From: DASWTL01 sp966250385
GTDB taxonomy: Bacteria > Bacteroidota > Bacteroidia > Sphingobacteriales > Sphingobacteriaceae
DNA: 64,000 bases
NCBI GenBank assembly: GCA_966250385.1
Contig: CBINHC010000004.1
Location: 124,001 to 188,000, forward strand
Direction of reading: 5' to 3'
Shown here: positions 1 through 9,188 of the stretch, one piece after another
Layout: every line of letters starts with the position of its first letter
How positions within the stretch are numbered: position 1 is the stretch's first letter
Position numbers and translations under genes: made by a program
The notes under the pieces: model-generated
Seen by the model: only the letters and a program-made list of their open reading frames with translations
Databases searched by the model: none
Told to the model about the DNA's origin: nothing

Positions 1-94
1 AAAGTCTTTACTTTATGAAAGCAACACGCTGGTACGGATCAAAGCCTTTATACCTACGGTATAATAAACACAATAAAATCAACCTAAACCTTAG

Positions 95-126
95 AGTCTT
101 CCCCTCAACCGGGAAGACTTTTTTGT
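95..126 (+). terminator. Intrinsic terminator of a gene left of the window
   Basis: A 9-bp stem (AGTCTTCCC at 95-103, GGGAAGACT at 111-119) with a 7-nt loop is followed by a T-run to 126. The T-run lies on the plus side, so it ends a plus-strand transcript that starts outside the window. The HAD gene starts about 60 bp further on. Confidence 0.75.
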
Positions 127-187
127 TATACCTGTTTTGTTATACTTGTTTGGAACCTTACCCGATAATTTAACCAACTGAGCGACT

Positions 188-805
188 ATGATCAATACCA
201 TCATTTTTGACCTGGGCGGCGTCCTGATCGACTGGAATCCTGAATACCTGTTCCGGAAGCTGTTTCAGGACGAAGCGGCGATGAAGCATTTCTTTGAGAA
301 TATCTGCACGCCGGACTGGAACGAGGAGCAGGATGCCGGACGGTCCCTGGAGGAGGCGACCAGCCTCCTGGTAGAACAATTTCCGGCGCATGAACCCTAT
401 ATACGCGCTTATTACGGCCGGTGGGTGGAAATGCTGGGCGGAGCTATCGAGGGGACGGTTGAGATCTTCCGGGAACTGAAGGAGCGGAATCATCTGCGGT
501 TCTATGCGCTGACGAACTGGTCAGCGGAAACCTTCCCCTATGCTACGGAACGGTTTGAATTCCTGCAATGGTTTGACGGCATTGTCGTCTCCGGGGAAGA
601 AAAGAACCGGAAGCCGCATCCGGACTTTTACCAGCTGATGCTTGACCGGTATGCTCTTGACCCCCGGAAGGCCCTGTTTATTGACGACAACCTGCGGAAC
701 GTCGAAGCAGCGAGACAAATGGGCATCCGGACCATTCATTATGTCTCTCCTGAGCAACTCCGGCAAAGCCTGGTTGAGCACGGTATTCTTCCGGCAGCGA
801 ATTAG
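188..805 (+). CDS. HAD-superfamily (subfamily IA) phosphatase, YihX-like
   Basis: 205-aa cytosolic hydrolase. Motif I is DLGGVLID near the N-terminus (nucleophile Asp8, general acid/base two residues on in the family pattern), motif II is the Thr of LTNWS, motif III the Lys of the EKNRKPHPDFY segment, motif IV the acidic pair of FIDDN. The WNP after motif I and the small alpha-helical cap match the YihX / haloacid dehalogenase-like group, whose E. coli member is a sugar-phosphate phosphatase. The exact substrate cannot be read. The last 4 bp overlap the stop of the convergent metF gene, so the two genes leave no room for a terminator between them. Confidence 0.9.
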   Translation: MINTIIFDLGGVLIDWNPEYLFRKLFQDEAAMKHFFENICTPDWNEEQDAGRSLEEATSLLVEQFPAHEPYIRAYYGRWVEMLGGAIEGTVEIFRELKERNHLRFYALTNWSAETFPYATERFEFLQWFDGIVVSGEEKNRKPHPDFYQLMLDRYALDPRKALFIDDNLRNVEAARQMGIRTIHYVSPEQLRQSLVEHGILPAAN

Positions 806-1758
806 AAGATCGCCTCAGCGATCCTCCGGGTCGGTTCGGGATTGCCCATGGTATAGAAGTGCAGAACGGGTGCTCCGAATTCGATCAGTTCCTTGCACTG
901 CTCGATCATAAATTGGATACCCACTTCCTTTACCTCTTTAGGGCATTTGCAGGCGGTCACGGCGTCGCTGAGATCCTCAGGGATATCAATGTGGAAGATC
1001 TTCGGAAGACTGATCAGCTGTTTGGCTGATGTGATCGGCTTCAGACCGGGAATGATCGGAACGTGAATGTCGTTCTCACGGCACAGATTGACGAAGTCGA
1101 AGTATTTCCGGTTATCATAGAACATTTGCGTCACGATGAAATTCGCACCCATATCGATCTTCTTTTTGAGGTAACGGAAGTCGGTCTTCAGGTTCGGGGC
1201 TTCGAAGTGTTTTTCCGGATACCCTGCCACCCCGATGCAGAAGTCGGTGCCGTCGGAACTGTCGATATCTTCGTGAAGGTACTTTCCGTTGTTCATGTTA
1301 ACCACGTGTTCCAGGAGATCGCACGCATAAGCATGTCCGCCCGGGGTCGGCACAAAGCTCGCATCGGCCTTCCGGGCATCTCCCCGGAGTACCAGCACAT
1401 TGTCGATACCCAAGAACTGAAGGTCGATCAGTGCATTCTCGGTTTCTTCCCTGGTGAAGCCGCCGCAGATCAGGTGGGGCACAGCATCCACCTTATAACG
1501 GTTCATGATGGCCGCGCAGATGGCTACGGTTCCCGGCCGTTTCCTGTAGGATACCTGTTCCAGGAGCCCGTTGGGATGCTGTTTGTAAATATAGTCCTCC
1601 CGGTGGTAGGTGACGTCGATGAATGGCGGATTGAACTCCATCAACGGGTCAATGGCGTTATAGATCTGCTGGATGCTTTGTCCCTTGACCGGCGGCAGCA
1701 GCTCAAATGAGAAAAGCGTTTTTCCGCCTGCGTTTTTGATATGATCGGTGATCTTCAT
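802..1758 (-). CDS. metF: Methylenetetrahydrofolate reductase
   Basis: 318-aa FAD-dependent TIM-barrel enzyme that reduces 5,10-methylene-THF to 5-methyl-THF, the methyl donor for MetH. Family hallmarks are visible: FSFELLPP near the N-terminus, the active-site region around DVTYH, the VLRGD segment, and the TQMFYD motif in the FAD-binding half. Length fits bacterial MetF (about 300 aa). It starts 29 bp after the metH stop on the same strand, so the two are almost certainly co-transcribed and share the SAM riboswitch upstream of metH. Its 3' end overlaps the convergent HAD gene by 4 bp. Confidence 0.97.
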   Translation of the reverse strand: MKITDHIKNAGGKTLFSFELLPPVKGQSIQQIYNAIDPLMEFNPPFIDVTYHREDYIYKQHPNGLLEQVSYRKRPGTVAICAAIMNRYKVDAVPHLICGGFTREETENALIDLQFLGIDNVLVLRGDARKADASFVPTPGGHAYACDLLEHVVNMNNGKYLHEDIDSSDGTDFCIGVAGYPEKHFEAPNLKTDFRYLKKKIDMGANFIVTQMFYDNRKYFDFVNLCRENDIHVPIIPGLKPITSAKQLISLPKIFHIDIPEDLSDAVTACKCPKEVKEVGIQFMIEQCKELIEFGAPVLHFYTMGNPEPTRRIAEAIF

Positions 1759-1787
1759 GAATGGTTAAACTTTGGGTGCCGGATCGG

Positions 1788-4700
1788 TTAGTATGCAAGG
1801 TTCGGACTCAGCCATCGTTCGGCCTCCTCCAGGGACATATTTTTCCGTTGCGCATAGTCCTCCACCTGGTCCCGTGTGATTTTTCCGAGTCCGAAATACC
1901 GGGACTGCGGATGCGAGAAATAGAACCCGCTGACAGAAGCCGCAGGATACATGGCGAAGCTGTCCGTCAGGGTAATGCCTGCATTTTTTTCGGCCTCCAG
2001 GAGATCGAAAAGGGTCCGTTTTTCCGTGTGGTCCGGGCAGGCCGGGTATCCGGGAGCCGGGCGGATGCCTACGTACTTCTCTTTGATCAAATCATCATTG
2101 CTGAGGGCCTCTTCTTTTGAATAGCCCCAGTACTCCTTGCGGACGAGCTCATGCATTTTTTCTGCAAAAGCCTCGGCTAACCGGTCGGCGAGCGCTTTGG
2201 CCATAATGCTGTTATAATCGTCGTGGTTCTTCTCGAACTCGGCTACCAGTTTTTCAAGTCCGATCCCGGCCGTTACGGCGAAGCCGCCGAAGTGATCCGG
2301 GATGCCGGAAGTCTTCGGCGCGATGAAGTCTGCAAGCGCGAGGTAGGGCTCTCCCGGGGCTTTTTCAACCTGCTGACGCAGGGTATGAATGGTCACCGGA
2401 GCGGAACCCGCCGGTTCGAGGACAATGTCATCTCCCGCCGACACAGCCGGCCAGAATCCGATCACGGCATTGGCCTGCAGCAGTTTTTCCGCGAGGATGC
2501 GTTCCAGGAGTGATTGGGCATCCTGGAAGAGCTTTTGTGCCTCCTGGCCGACGACCGGGTCGTTAAAGATCCGGGGATAGGCGCCCCTTAATTCCCAGGT
2601 ATGGAAGAATGGCGTCCAGTCGATGTACGGGACCAGCTCTTCCAGGGGAAACTCGCGGACCGCCCTGACGCCGGTAAAGGTGGGAGCGGGAGCGACCGAC
2701 CCGTCAAGGGTGATCCGGAGCCTCGCTTCCCGGGCTTCTTTAATCGACTTGTAACGCTTGTCGGCTTTCTTATTCAGGTGCGCCTCTCTCGCTTTATCAT
2801 ATTCCGCCCTGATCTGGGCGATATAGGTATCCCGCTGCGTGCCGTTCATCAGGCTGCTGCATACCGTTACGCTCCGGGAGGCATCCAGCACGTGAATGGA
2901 CGGGCCGGAATAATGCGGCGCGATCTTGACCGCTGCGTGGATCCGGGAGGTGGTCGCCCCGCCTATAATAAGCGGTACCGCCAGTCCTTCCCGCTCTAGT
3001 TCCTTGGCGAAATGCACCATCTCGTCCAGCGACGGGGTGATCAGGCCGCTGAGACCGATAATGTCCGCGCCGATCTCTCGGGCTTTCTTAATGATGTCCT
3101 GGGCAGGAACCATCACGCCCATATCAACGACCTCGAAGTTGTTGCAGGCGAGCACAACGCCCACGATGTTCTTGCCGATATCGTGAACATCGCCTTTTAC
3201 GGTGGCAAGAAGTACCTTGCCTGCCGAACTGGATCCCGTGCTAGCCGGGTTTTTCAGTTTCTCTTCCTCGATGAAGGGGAGGAGGTATGCCACGGCCTTT
3301 TTCATTACCCGGGCTGACTTGACTACCTGAGGCAGGAACATCTTGCCCGAACCGAACAGATCGCCCACGATGTTCATGCCGTCCATCAACGGACCTTCGA
3401 TCACCTGGAGCGGCCGCTCATACTGCTGACGGGCTTCTTCCACATCGGCATCGAGGTATTCAATGATCCCCTTGACCAGCGCATGGGAAAGCCGCTCTTC
3501 GACCGTCCCTTTCCGCCAGGCCTCATCCCTGACGACTTCCCGGCCCTTGCTCTTCACCGTCTCAGCAAATTCGACCAGGATCTCGGTAGCATCCGGCCGT
3601 CGGTTCAGGAGTACGTCCTCTACTTTAACCAGCAGGTCCTTCGGAATTTCTTCGTAGACCTCCAGCATCCCGGCATTTACGATACCCATATCGAGTCCTG
3701 CCCGTATGGCGTGGTACAGGAATGCGGAATGCATCGCTTCCCGGACGACGTTGTTTCCCCGGAAGGAGAAGGATATGTTGGATACTCCGCCGCTGACGCG
3801 TGCCAGGGGAAGATTTTGCTTGATCCACCGGGTCGCGTTTATAAAATCAACGGCGTAGTTATTATGTTCGTCCAGACCGGTTGCGATCGTAAGGATATTG
3901 GGATCGAAGATGATGTCCTGGGGGGGGAATCCGACCTCGTTCACCAGGATATCATAGGAGCGTTTACAGATCGCGATCTTTCTTTCAAAAGTGTCCGCCT
4001 GTCCTTTTTCGTCAAAGGCCATCACGACAACCGCTGCGCCGTACTTCAGGATCCGGACGGCAGACTCGCGGAATTTTTCTTCCCCTTCCTTCAGGGAAAT
4101 GGAATTGACGATCCCTTTACCCTGCACGCACTTCAATCCCGCTTCGATGACCGACCATTTTGAAGAGTCGATCATGACGGGCAGCCTGGAGATGTCCGGT
4201 TCAGAGGCGAGGAGATTCAGGAACCGGGTCATGGCGGCTTCGGAATCGAGCATCCCCTCATCCATGTTGACATCGATGATCTGGGCTCCGCCATCGACCT
4301 GCTGGCGTGCAATGGCCAGGGCGCCTTCAAAGTCGCCGCTCAGGATCAGTTTGGAGAATTTCGGGGAGCCGGTGATATTGGTACGTTCGCCTATATTGAC
4401 AAAAATACTTTCAGGGGTGATGGTAACCGGTTCAAGACCGCTCAGCCTCAGATACGGTTCGATGGAAGGAATCCTGCGCGGCTGGTGTTCAGCGGCCGCC
4501 TTTGCGATACAGCCTATGTGATCAGGCGTTGTTCCGCAGCAGCCGCCGACGATGTTGACGAACCCGCTGGCCATAAAGTCCTCGACCAGGTGCGCCGTCT
4601 CATGGGGCACTTCATCATACGCGCCGAATTCATTGGGTAGTCCCGCGTTCGGATAGGCGGAGATGAAGCAGCCCGCTTTCTGCGAGAGCTCTTCGATGTG

Positions 4701-5453
4701 AGGCCGCATTTCCCTGGCGCCGAGCGCGCAGTTCAGGCCGATGCTCAGCAGATCGGCATGGCTGACCGAATTCAGGAAGGCCTCGACGGTTTGTCCGGAC
4801 AATGTCCGGCCGCTTGCATCGGTGATGGTTCCGGAAACCATGATCTCCAGTTTCCGTCCGATTTCCTCCCCGTAGGTCTTGATCGCGAAGATCGCGGCCT
4901 TGGCGTTCAGGGTATCAAAAATGGTTTCGATGAGCAGGACATCGGCGCCCCCGTCAACCAGTCCGCGGACCTGGTCATAATAGGCCGACACCAGCGTATC
5001 AAAAGTAACCGCTCTGAATCCCGGGTCATTGACGTCAGGCGAGATGGATGCCGTCCGGTTGGTAGGCCCGATGGCTCCGGCCACGAACCTCGGTCTGGCC
5101 GGATTTTCGCGCGTGAATTCGTCGGCGACCTCCCGGGCTAACCGGGCGCCCTCGAAGCTCAGTTCATAGGCAAGCTCCTCCATCCGGTAATCGGCCAGCG
5201 AAATGACCTGGGTGCTGAAGGTGTTCGTTTCGATAATATCGGCGCCTGCCTTCAGGTATTCGGCATGAATCGCCTTCACAATGTCCGGGCGGGTGATGTT
5301 CAGCAGATCATTGTTGCCCTTGACGTCACAGGGGTGGTTCTTGAATCGCTCGCCCCGAAAATCGTCTTCGGTTAACTGGTACCGCTGGATCATAGTGCCC
5401 ATGGCGCCGTCAATAACCAGAATGCGTTTTTGTAATTCCTCTCTAATGTCCAT
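1788..5453 (-). CDS. metH: Cobalamin-dependent methionine synthase
   Basis: Full-length four-module enzyme that transfers the methyl of 5-methyl-THF to homocysteine through methylcobalamin. In order: homocysteine-binding barrel with the zinc cysteines (GLNCALGA and GGCCGTTPDH), pterin-binding domain (NIGERTNITGS), cobalamin cap and Rossmann domain with the DVHDIGKN signature (His is the lower cobalt ligand), and the C-terminal SAM-dependent reactivation domain (GIRPAPGYPACPDH). The open frame extends six codons upstream (to 5471, giving 1227 aa). I prefer the ATG at 5453 because MDIREELQKR matches the usual family start and follows an A-rich tract. First gene of the metH-metF operon, preceded by a SAM-I riboswitch at 5568-5673. 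Confidence 0.98.
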   Translation of the reverse strand: MDIREELQKRILVIDGAMGTMIQRYQLTEDDFRGERFKNHPCDVKGNNDLLNITRPDIVKAIHAEYLKAGADIIETNTFSTQVISLADYRMEELAYELSFEGARLAREVADEFTRENPARPRFVAGAIGPTNRTASISPDVNDPGFRAVTFDTLVSAYYDQVRGLVDGGADVLLIETIFDTLNAKAAIFAIKTYGEEIGRKLEIMVSGTITDASGRTLSGQTVEAFLNSVSHADLLSIGLNCALGAREMRPHIEELSQKAGCFISAYPNAGLPNEFGAYDEVPHETAHLVEDFMASGFVNIVGGCCGTTPDHIGCIAKAAAEHQPRRIPSIEPYLRLSGLEPVTITPESIFVNIGERTNITGSPKFSKLILSGDFEGALAIARQQVDGGAQIIDVNMDEGMLDSEAAMTRFLNLLASEPDISRLPVMIDSSKWSVIEAGLKCVQGKGIVNSISLKEGEEKFRESAVRILKYGAAVVVMAFDEKGQADTFERKIAICKRSYDILVNEVGFPPQDIIFDPNILTIATGLDEHNNYAVDFINATRWIKQNLPLARVSGGVSNISFSFRGNNVVREAMHSAFLYHAIRAGLDMGIVNAGMLEVYEEIPKDLLVKVEDVLLNRRPDATEILVEFAETVKSKGREVVRDEAWRKGTVEERLSHALVKGIIEYLDADVEEARQQYERPLQVIEGPLMDGMNIVGDLFGSGKMFLPQVVKSARVMKKAVAYLLPFIEEEKLKNPASTGSSSAGKVLLATVKGDVHDIGKNIVGVVLACNNFEVVDMGVMVPAQDIIKKAREIGADIIGLSGLITPSLDEMVHFAKELEREGLAVPLIIGGATTSRIHAAVKIAPHYSGPSIHVLDASRSVTVCSSLMNGTQRDTYIAQIRAEYDKAREAHLNKKADKRYKSIKEAREARLRITLDGSVAPAPTFTGVRAVREFPLEELVPYIDWTPFFHTWELRGAYPRIFNDPVVGQEAQKLFQDAQSLLERILAEKLLQANAVIGFWPAVSAGDDIVLEPAGSAPVTIHTLRQQVEKAPGEPYLALADFIAPKTSGIPDHFGGFAVTAGIGLEKLVAEFEKNHDDYNSIMAKALADRLAEAFAEKMHELVRKEYWGYSKEEALSNDDLIKEKYVGIRPAPGYPACPDHTEKRTLFDLLEAEKNAGITLTDSFAMYPAASVSGFYFSHPQSRYFGLGKITRDQVEDYAQRKNMSLEEAERWLSPNLAY

Positions 5454-5567
5454 TTGTATCGGGTGATGCACAGCAAAATGTAGTGACCCCGGTGTTTCAG
5501 GGTTACGTATTTCGCATTACTGTTAAGGCTTATTTTCGAAAAGTCGGTCCAACGGCTTTTGACTTTA

Positions 5568-5673
5568 CTTATCTGTTCCTGATCTCAGTATGAAGCAGGA
5601 TAGAATTTAGCACCTTGTAAGCACAGGTTGCTAAGACTTCGCAGGGTCTACTCCCTCCGTCTTTCTGAATAAG
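5568..5673 (-). ncRNA. SAM-I (S-box) riboswitch upstream of metH-metF
   Basis: Read on the minus strand, the 106 nt show the SAM-I plan. P1 closes with CTTAT (5673-5669) against ATAAG (5572-5568). The P2 kink-turn region has GACGGAGGGA on the 5' side and CGAAGTCTT on the 3' side, then the invariant GCAACC, the J3/4 segment AAGGTGCTAAATTC, a P4 hairpin, and the 3' CAGATAAG. These are the core S-box residues. In this family SAM binding turns the gene off, which fits methionine synthase and MetF as targets. About 100 nt separate it from the start codon. I see only weak hairpins there (AAAGTC with GACTTT) and no good T-run, so the mode of control (termination or translation) is open. Confidence 0.95.
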
Positions 5674-5678
5674 CAGGA

Positions 5679-5710
5679 CAAATGTGCAATAAAGTTTGCG
5701 AAAAAGCAAG
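5679..5710 (-). promoter_or_regulatory. Predicted promoter of the metH riboswitch transcript
   Basis: On the minus strand CTTG (5710-5707) and CACATTTG (5686-5679) are separated by exactly 20 nt, the spacing of Bacteroidota housekeeping promoters (TTTG, about 20 nt, TANNTTTG). The start would fall a few nucleotides before P1 of the riboswitch. The -7 box deviates from TA at its first two bases, so this is a fair rather than perfect match. Confidence 0.5.
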
Positions 5711-5711
5711 C

Positions 5712-6278
5712 TCAGGTGAGCCGCTTGGTAAGCTGTTCCTCCACCTTCTTGAAAAACTGGAGAGGTTTCAGCGTTCGCCAGCTCATGTCGTCGAGCTGGC
5801 CGCCGATATTGATATAGTAGTCGATATGGTTCCGCTTCAGTTCTTCGACGACATGTTCCCGGAAATTGATGCCGGCGATCCACCCGTCCTCAACATCCTG
5901 GAACCATTCCTCATAATACAGGTCGTCGGAAGAATGAAAGTTGAGCACGTTCTCACCGATGAGGATGAACTTGTTGATCCCTTCCCGCATCATCAGTTCA
6001 ATGATCTCACGTTTGAGCAGCATGATATCATTGTAGATCGCGTCATTCCATTCGCCGATGAACTCGATGATCGCGTACCCGCGGTCATAATCGGCAAACA
6101 GGATCTTCAGGTAGAGGGTCTGCGACCCGAACTCATCCCATTGCGGATGGATATAATAGTTATAGATGAGCTTATTGAACTCAAATTCGCTGTACTCCGT
6201 CTGATAGAACGGTGACCGCTCATCCTCTGCCGCAATATAATCGTCCCTCCAGCGGTAATATGGCTCTATCTCATGCAT
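5712..6278 (-). CDS. Conserved hypothetical protein downstream of murQ
   Basis: 188-aa acidic soluble protein, rich in Tyr, Trp, Asp and Glu, with no signal peptide or membrane segment. I do not recognise a named domain. The composition, regular codon use and placement 34 bp after murQ on the same strand argue that it is a real gene. I recall similar proteins only as hypothetical genes of Bacteroidota. The DRGYAIIEFIGEWNDAIYND stretch (mid-protein) and the later KFILIGENVLNFHSSDD stretch look like alternating strand/helix units of a small alpha/beta fold. The functional link to MurNAc-6-P metabolism is only inferred from position. Confidence 0.75.
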   Translation of the reverse strand: MHEIEPYYRWRDDYIAAEDERSPFYQTEYSEFEFNKLIYNYYIHPQWDEFGSQTLYLKILFADYDRGYAIIEFIGEWNDAIYNDIMLLKREIIELMMREGINKFILIGENVLNFHSSDDLYYEEWFQDVEDGWIAGINFREHVVEELKRNHIDYYINIGGQLDDMSWRTLKPLQFFKKVEEQLTKRLT

Positions 6279-6312
6279 GGTAATCTACTTCATAATGAAG
6301 CTTCCCCGGCGG

Positions 6313-7116
6313 TTACCGGTAGTTTTCAACCGCTTTCCGGACGCTTCCAAACCGTTCCAGAAGTTCCTGGGCCCTTTCTTCATCCGTACCCGTGGCCTCC
6401 ATGACCATCTGAACTGCCCGTCCGACCAGTTTATGGTTGGTCAGCTGCATATCAAACATCTTGTTGCCCTTGACCCGGCCAAGGCGGATCATGACCGTGG
6501 TGCTGATCATATTGAGCACCAGTTTCTGTGCCGTTCCGGATTTCATCCTGGTGGATCCGGTCACAAATTCAGGGCCGACAACGACTTCTACCGGATACTG
6601 TGCTTCAGCCGCCACAGGGCTTCCGTCATTGCAAACGATACAGCCGGTCGCCAGGCCCGCAGCGTTTGCCGCACGCAGACCGCCGATCACATACGGAGTC
6701 GTTCCGGAAGCTGCGATCCCAATGAGAACGTCTTTTTCGTTGATTTCATATTCCTGAAGATCCTTCCACGCCTGTTCCATGTCATCTTCAGCGTATTCGA
6801 CTGCACGCCGGATCGCCGTATCACCGCCTGCAATGATGCCGATCACCCAGTCAAACGGCACTCCATACGTAGGAGGGCACTCGGAGGCGTCGACGATTCC
6901 CAGACGTCCGCTTGTGCCGGCGCCGATATAGAACAGGCGGCCGCCGTTCTGCATTCTTTCAGCCGTAATGGTCGCCAGTTTCTCAATTTGTGGGATGGCT
7001 TTTTCAACGGCAAATGGTACGGTTTTATCTTCATTGTTGATGCCTCTCAATAGGTCACCAACAGACATTTTTTCCAGATCGTTATAGTGTGAATCCTGCT
7101 CAGTGGTTCTGTTCAT
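6313..7116 (-). CDS. murQ: N-acetylmuramic acid 6-phosphate etherase
   Basis: Cleaves the D-lactyl ether of MurNAc-6-phosphate to GlcNAc-6-phosphate and D-lactate in peptidoglycan recycling. The SIS-type sugar-phosphate fold is evident: IGAGTSGRLGIVDASECPP carries the phosphate-binding Ser/Thr and the catalytic Glu, followed by IAASGTTPYVIGGL and GSTRMKSGTAQKLVLN. The open frame begins at 7209, but the first 31 residues are not family-like. The ATG at 7116 (MNRTTEQDS...) gives about 267 aa, the usual size. Probably the first gene of an operon with the hypothetical gene at 5712-6278. A BadF-type sugar kinase at 20065-20922 could supply its substrate, though it is not linked. Confidence 0.95.
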   Translation of the reverse strand: MNRTTEQDSHYNDLEKMSVGDLLRGINNEDKTVPFAVEKAIPQIEKLATITAERMQNGGRLFYIGAGTSGRLGIVDASECPPTYGVPFDWVIGIIAGGDTAIRRAVEYAEDDMEQAWKDLQEYEINEKDVLIGIAASGTTPYVIGGLRAANAAGLATGCIVCNDGSPVAAEAQYPVEVVVGPEFVTGSTRMKSGTAQKLVLNMISTTVMIRLGRVKGNKMFDMQLTNHKLVGRAVQMVMEATGTDEERAQELLERFGSVRKAVENYR

Positions 7117-7327
7117 ATTTTCAAAATTAGCAAATGTTAGATGGCTTGCCCGTAAAAAAGTCGAAATTTCTCCGATTTTCCATGGCTGAATACACGATTG
7201 GCCGGTCATCAGCGCAATTTTTAAGCGCCGCTTCCGTAATAATCTGATCCCGTTCCGGTCTAAGTCAATGGTACCTGATGCATTGTTTGCTGCAGGATAT
7301 CTAACTTAGCGGACGGAGTTATACACC

Positions 7328-8938
7328 ATGCGACAATCCACCAGAAGGAACCTATTAATCGCGGCAGGCTATGCCGTGGCGATGATTGCGGGAATGATCA
7401 TCGGACCCAAATTTTCCAGGGAGGACGGTAACCGGCAAAACGGTACGTTTCTTCCGTTTCTGAACAGCCGGGGGGATAAACTGTCGTCCATCCTGAAGCT
7501 CGTCGATGAACGATATGTGGAGGACGTCTCGCAGGACTCACTGAAGGAGATCGCCATAACGGAGATTCTCAGCCACCTGGATCCCCATACCTACTACCTG
7601 CCTGCCGACGAGGCGAAAATGCTCAATGATGATCTCGAAGGAAATTTCTTCGGTATCGGGATTGAGTACTTCATCGTCCAGGATACGGTGACGGTCACTT
7701 CGGTGGTGCCGGAAGGTCCGGCTTCACAGGCCGGTATCCGGCAGGGGGACCAGATCCTCCGGGTTGAAAATAGGCAAGTGAGCGGAGTGAAGATCGCTGC
7801 CAGGGACGTGGTCGCTTCTATCCGGGGAAAGCGGGGAACCGCTGTCGAGCTCCTGGTCAGGAGAGGGCCGGAGACACTGAAGAAGAAGATTTCCAGGGAC
7901 CGGATCACCATCAGCAGTATTGCCGCGGCATATCCGGTAACTCCGGAAACCGGGTATATCAAGATCGATCGATTCGGCGCCAGGACCAATGATGATTTTG
8001 TGACGGCTCTTCATCGCCTGCAGCGGCACGGGACGAAAAGCCTTATTCTGGATCTCCGGGGGAACGGCGGCGGGTATCTGAACGCTGCGACGGCACTGGC
8101 CGACCAATTCCTGCCGGATAAGAGACTGATCGTCTATACCCAGGGCGCCAATGAGCCCCGTACGACCTACTATGCTACGGGTGCGGGTGATTTTGAGAAG
8201 GGGAAGCTCGTTATCCTGATCGATGAGAATTCGGCTTCCGCCAGTGAAATCGTGGCCGGAGCCGTTCAGGATCTGGACCGCGGGAAAATCATCGGCCGCC
8301 GCTCATTCGGCAAGGGGCTGGTGCAGGAACAGTTCGACTTCGGTGACGGGTCTGCCCTGAATCTGACCATCGCGCGCTATTATACGCCTTCAGGCAGGTC
8401 CATTCAGAAATCCTACCAGGCCGGGAATAAATCTTACCACGAGGAGGTGCACGATCGTTACACCAGGGGCGAGGTGCTGGATGAAAAGCTCAGCAAAGCC
8501 AGCCTGGATCAGAAGCATGTCTACAAGACGTCCTCAGGCAGGACGGTCTTCGGGGGCGGCGGGATCATGCCGGACCTTTACGTTCCGCTGGACACCAGCG
8601 GTTACACCGGGATGTACAGGCAGCTGTTCTCATCCGGAACGATCAATGAGTTCGTATACAGTGATCTGATTCGCGAAGTCAGGCCCGGGCAGCTGTTCGA
8701 GTTCGTTAAGGGCTTTTCGATGAGCGATAAGCAGTTCCGGCGGCTGCTGGATATGGCCGGAAGGAAAAAGATCCGGGTCACTCCGGCGGAGACCGAAACG
8801 TCAAGGAAGGAAATTGAACAGGGCGTCAAGGCGCTGCTCGCCCAGTATTTTTACGGGGATGAGGGCTATTTCCGGGTGGTGAATGCTACCGATCCGGTAG
8901 TGGCGAAGGCACTAACCGTATTGAAACAGGAGAATTGA
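7328..8938 (+). CDS. S41-family C-terminal processing protease (CtpA-like)
   Basis: 536-aa periplasmic serine protease held by one N-terminal membrane segment (residues about 8-26). Order: short helical N-region, PDZ domain (about 85-180; GIGIEYFI and the GPASQAGIRQGD loop), then the S41 catalytic core with the Ser/Lys dyad in the NSASASEIVAGA and RRSFGKGLVQ motifs, and a C-terminal extension of about 130 aa (to about 536) typical of Bacteroidota members. Such proteases trim or degrade envelope proteins by their C-termini. Monocistronic: divergent from murQ, and its stop codon lies inside the following hairpin. Confidence 0.95.
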   Translation: MRQSTRRNLLIAAGYAVAMIAGMIIGPKFSREDGNRQNGTFLPFLNSRGDKLSSILKLVDERYVEDVSQDSLKEIAITEILSHLDPHTYYLPADEAKMLNDDLEGNFFGIGIEYFIVQDTVTVTSVVPEGPASQAGIRQGDQILRVENRQVSGVKIAARDVVASIRGKRGTAVELLVRRGPETLKKKISRDRITISSIAAAYPVTPETGYIKIDRFGARTNDDFVTALHRLQRHGTKSLILDLRGNGGGYLNAATALADQFLPDKRLIVYTQGANEPRTTYYATGAGDFEKGKLVILIDENSASASEIVAGAVQDLDRGKIIGRRSFGKGLVQEQFDFGDGSALNLTIARYYTPSGRSIQKSYQAGNKSYHEEVHDRYTRGEVLDEKLSKASLDQKHVYKTSSGRTVFGGGGIMPDLYVPLDTSGYTGMYRQLFSSGTINEFVYSDLIREVRPGQLFEFVKGFSMSDKQFRRLLDMAGRKKIRVTPAETETSRKEIEQGVKALLAQYFYGDEGYFRVVNATDPVVAKALTVLKQEN

Positions 8939-8954
8939 TCCATTCTCCTGTTTC
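8923..8954. terminator. Bidirectional hairpin terminator between converging genes
   Basis: A 13-bp perfect stem (8923-8935 with 8942-8954) closes a 6-nt loop and contains the stop codon region of the S41 gene. It also lies just past the stop of the convergent lipoprotein gene at 8964. The T-tails are short (TTTC on plus, GTTTC on minus), so it probably serves both directions inefficiently. Confidence 0.65.
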
Positions 8955-8963
8955 TGAGGTTCA

Positions 8964-9170
8964 TTAGTGGTTTACAGGCGTTGTGTCGACGATTACGGAG
9001 TCGGCCATCGTTACGGTCGTATCGGCCTGTTCCGTGGCATCTCTCAACATCGAGTCAGCTGCGGCTGCGGCATCGATGGAATCCTGTTTTTCTTTAGCCC
9101 GGTTGTCGCTGTTGCAGGCAACAACACTGATCGCTACGGCAATTACGGAAAGAAGAAGTGACTTTTTCAT
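8964..9170 (-). CDS. Small secreted lipoprotein
   Basis: 68 aa. A classic lipoprotein signal (MKKSLLLSVIAVAISVVAC, lipobox VVAC with Cys19) is followed by a short hydrophilic tail rich in Asp, Ala and Thr and without recognisable domain. It starts 18 bp after the der stop on the same strand, so it is the likely last gene of era-der-lipoprotein. Short Thr/Asp-rich lipoproteins of this kind are common and uncharacterised in Bacteroidota. The tail could be a glycosylation target, since it has several D-T/S-x triplets. Confidence 0.8.
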   Translation of the reverse strand: MKKSLLLSVIAVAISVVACNSDNRAKEKQDSIDAAAAADSMLRDATEQADTTVTMADSVIVDTTPVNH

Positions 9171-9188
9171 ATTTGAACGCGTTTACAG

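Noticed and set aside
5569..5883. 104-aa minus-strand frame
   Set aside because: It overlaps the SAM riboswitch and the conserved 188-aa gene in another frame.
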